Below, in pieces: positions 62,894 through 64,000 of a stretch of 64,000 bases of DNA; position 1 is the stretch's first letter, and each line of letters opens with the position of its first letter. The position numbers and the translations under genes are program-made. The stretch covers positions 186,001-250,000 of the forward strand of contig CAVTWA010000005.1 in the NCBI GenBank assembly GCA_963738025.1, written 5' to 3'. The notes beneath the pieces are model-generated. The model saw only the letters and a program-made list of their open reading frames with translations. It had not been told where the DNA came from and made no database searches. Origin of the DNA: 20CM-2-55-15 sp963738025. Its GTDB lineage: Bacteria > Acidobacteriota > Terriglobia > 20CM-2-55-15.

Positions 62894-63699
62894 GAATAAG
62901 AGAGATTAGCCGCAAAAGGCACAAAACGCACAAAAGGGTTCGGTTCCTTTTGTGCGTTTTGTGTCTTTTGTGGCTAATCTCTTCCTTGGCTGAAGGAGCG
63001 CAATCAACAGCGAAGAAGAGCGTCTGGGACGGCGCCTACACTGCTGAGCAGGCGGCGCGCGGCGCCCAAGCCTATGCGGCTAATTGCGCGGGATGCCATC
63101 AATCGGATCTGGGCGGAAAAGGTGAAGTGCCTGCCTTAAAGGGCGACAATTTCATGGAGCGATGGCACGACTACAGCGTCAAGCCTTTGTTCGACATGAT
63201 CAGAACGGAGATGCCTCCGCTCCGTTTCCGCACGCCGGAAACCAAACCGCTTCCCGATAACACCTATGTCGATATCATTACCTATATTTTCAAAAACAAT
63301 TCATTCCCTGCTGGTAACACTGAATTGGCACTTGGAATATTGGACAGAGTTCAGATTCTGGCCAGGAACGGTGTGCAACCTCCTCCACAGTTCGCGCTGG
63401 TTTTGTCGGTCGGTTGCATGACTTACAAACCGGTTTCGTGGATGCTGACGAGCGCCACCGATCCGATCCGGGCAACCCTGCCCGACATCGGGACGAAAGA
63501 CGAAGTCGAAGCCGCGAAAACGAGAATACTGGGATTGCGGGATTATCGCCTCGCCGACTTCGGTTATCTCGGCAGAGGTTTTTCAGCCGATGCGCTGGAA
63601 GGCCATCGGATTCTGGTGAAGGGTTACATTATCCGGCAGCGGGAGTTCGAACGGATCAGCGTCACGTCGGTTACCGACATCAGTCCCGAGTGTTATTGA
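62884..63699 (+). CDS. monoheme c-type cytochrome with palindrome-encoded signal peptide
   Basis: GTG at 62884, overlapping the tannase stop by 10 bases, opens a 271-residue frame. Residues 9-34 come from the palindromic repeat: a basic n-region (KRHKTHKR), hydrophobic core (FLLCVLCLLWLIS) and cleavage near LAEGAQ, a normal Sec signal. The mature part starts SVWDGAYTAEQAARGAQAYA, with heme site CAGCH (68-72) and distal Met candidates near EMPPLRF, then a C-terminal domain of about 140 residues of unknown fold (SVGCMTYKPVSWMLTSATDP). No other in-frame start gives a signal peptide. It is likely co-translated with the tannase and may receive electrons from periplasmic oxidation. Confidence 0.8.
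   Translation: MQVRIREISRKRHKTHKRVRFLLCVLCLLWLISSLAEGAQSTAKKSVWDGAYTAEQAARGAQAYAANCAGCHQSDLGGKGEVPALKGDNFMERWHDYSVKPLFDMIRTEMPPLRFRTPETKPLPDNTYVDIITYIFKNNSFPAGNTELALGILDRVQILARNGVQPPPQFALVLSVGCMTYKPVSWMLTSATDPIRATLPDIGTKDEVEAAKTRILGLRDYRLADFGYLGRGFSADALEGHRILVKGYIIRQREFERISVTSVTDISPECY
62901..62982. repeat. palindromic repeat, family D (copy 2), translated as signal peptide
   Basis: Inverted repeat with arms gagattagccgcaaaaggca / tgtcttttgtggctaatctc and acaaaacgcacaaaagg / ccttttgtgcgttttgt. The same family as 59622-59700. In the frame of the downstream cytochrome the left arm encodes KRHKTHKR and the right arm FLLCVLCLLWLIS. Confidence 0.9.
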
Positions 63700-64000
63700 T
63701 CATTTTGCGGATGCGCGAGTAGGCCGCTATATCGAAGGGTACCTTTCTGGAATGTTCCGTCGATGGTGGCAAGTGCAGGAGAATGGGTTCGGCCTGGTAT
63801 GGTTCTTCGCCGAAGAAAAATCCTGTGACGCCGCCGGCGCGACGTCGCTCGCCGTTCAACCCGCCATTTTCCCCTTGGGACATTCTCACTTACCTCCGGA
63901 GGAGTTGGAAGCACCTGGGATACCATTCAAGACTCCGTATCTGTACTGCAGGTTGAGGTTGGCGGCTCAACGGCATGCGTCGCTCTATCAAGTTGATAGG
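63700..64000. other. no assignable gene up to window edge
   Basis: A plus frame stays open from about 63703 to the edge without a clear start, and two minus ORFs overlap it (69 and 77 codons). None has a recognisable domain, and the true one, if any, would need the sequence beyond the window. Confidence 0.4.

Overview
The window looks like a chromosomal stretch of a soil-type Acidobacteriota (Solibacter/Bryobacter-like) bacterium. This is inferred from content, not from a marker gene: a long hopanoid operon, three large Ser/Thr kinases with TolB/WD40-like or TPR tails, a Reg_prop/Y_Y_Y hybrid sensor, PQQ dehydrogenases paired with diheme cytochromes, a tannase-family hydrolase, and many imperfect palindromic repeats. 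Base composition is moderately GC-rich. No rRNA, tRNA, transposase, integrase or CRISPR array was seen.

Layout. (1) 1-5.5 kb: two mirror-image pairs of diheme cytochrome c plus PQQ dehydrogenase transcribed divergently from about 2.2 kb, then a Tat-exported sugar isomerase-like protein. (2) 5.5-27.2 kb, all minus strand: a hopanoid operon running from ispH at 27.2 kb down to an ArnC-like glycosyltransferase at 5.5 kb. In transcription order it encodes IspH, squalene-hopene cyclase, HpnH, HpnA, HpnG, two zinc alcohol dehydrogenases, HpnC, HpnD, HpnE, a NodB-type deacetylase, a membrane-fusion protein, a TPR protein, an FtsX/MacB-type permease without ATPase, a TolC-like outer-membrane protein, HpnJ, two small EamA proteins, HpnI, HpnK and the glycosyltransferase. 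Most junctions overlap or are nearly so. Together these would make squalene (HpnCDE), cyclise it, add and trim the adenosyl side chain (HpnH, HpnG), and decorate it to a bacteriohopanetetrol cyclitol ether (HpnI, HpnK, HpnJ). The embedded tripartite transport genes and the Arn-like set are the most interesting part of the window.

(3) 27.2-37.6 kb: accessory region with gene remnants, an Fn3-domain protein with a clear terminator, two Ser/Thr kinases, an MNT/HEPT-like pair and a YaiI protein. (4) 37.6-51.2 kb, minus strand: a two-component system (propeller sensor kinase plus LuxR-type regulator) upstream of an MdtABC-OMF type RND efflux operon, with a perfect palindrome upstream of the efflux genes. 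(5) 51.2-56.8 kb: a third kinase, an AT-rich acetyltransferase, a 41-bp minisatellite and two copies of a 570-590 bp structured repeat. (6) 56.8-64 kb: an IorAB-like molybdenum hydroxylase, a cytochrome/YVTN-propeller protein, a tannase/feruloyl-esterase-like hydrolase and a monoheme cytochrome whose signal peptide is encoded by a palindromic repeat.

Three otherwise normal genes (hpnJ, the FtsX permease, the RND adaptor) carry four single-base frameshifts in total. They are either sequencing/assembly errors or real lesions; the raw sequence cannot tell which.
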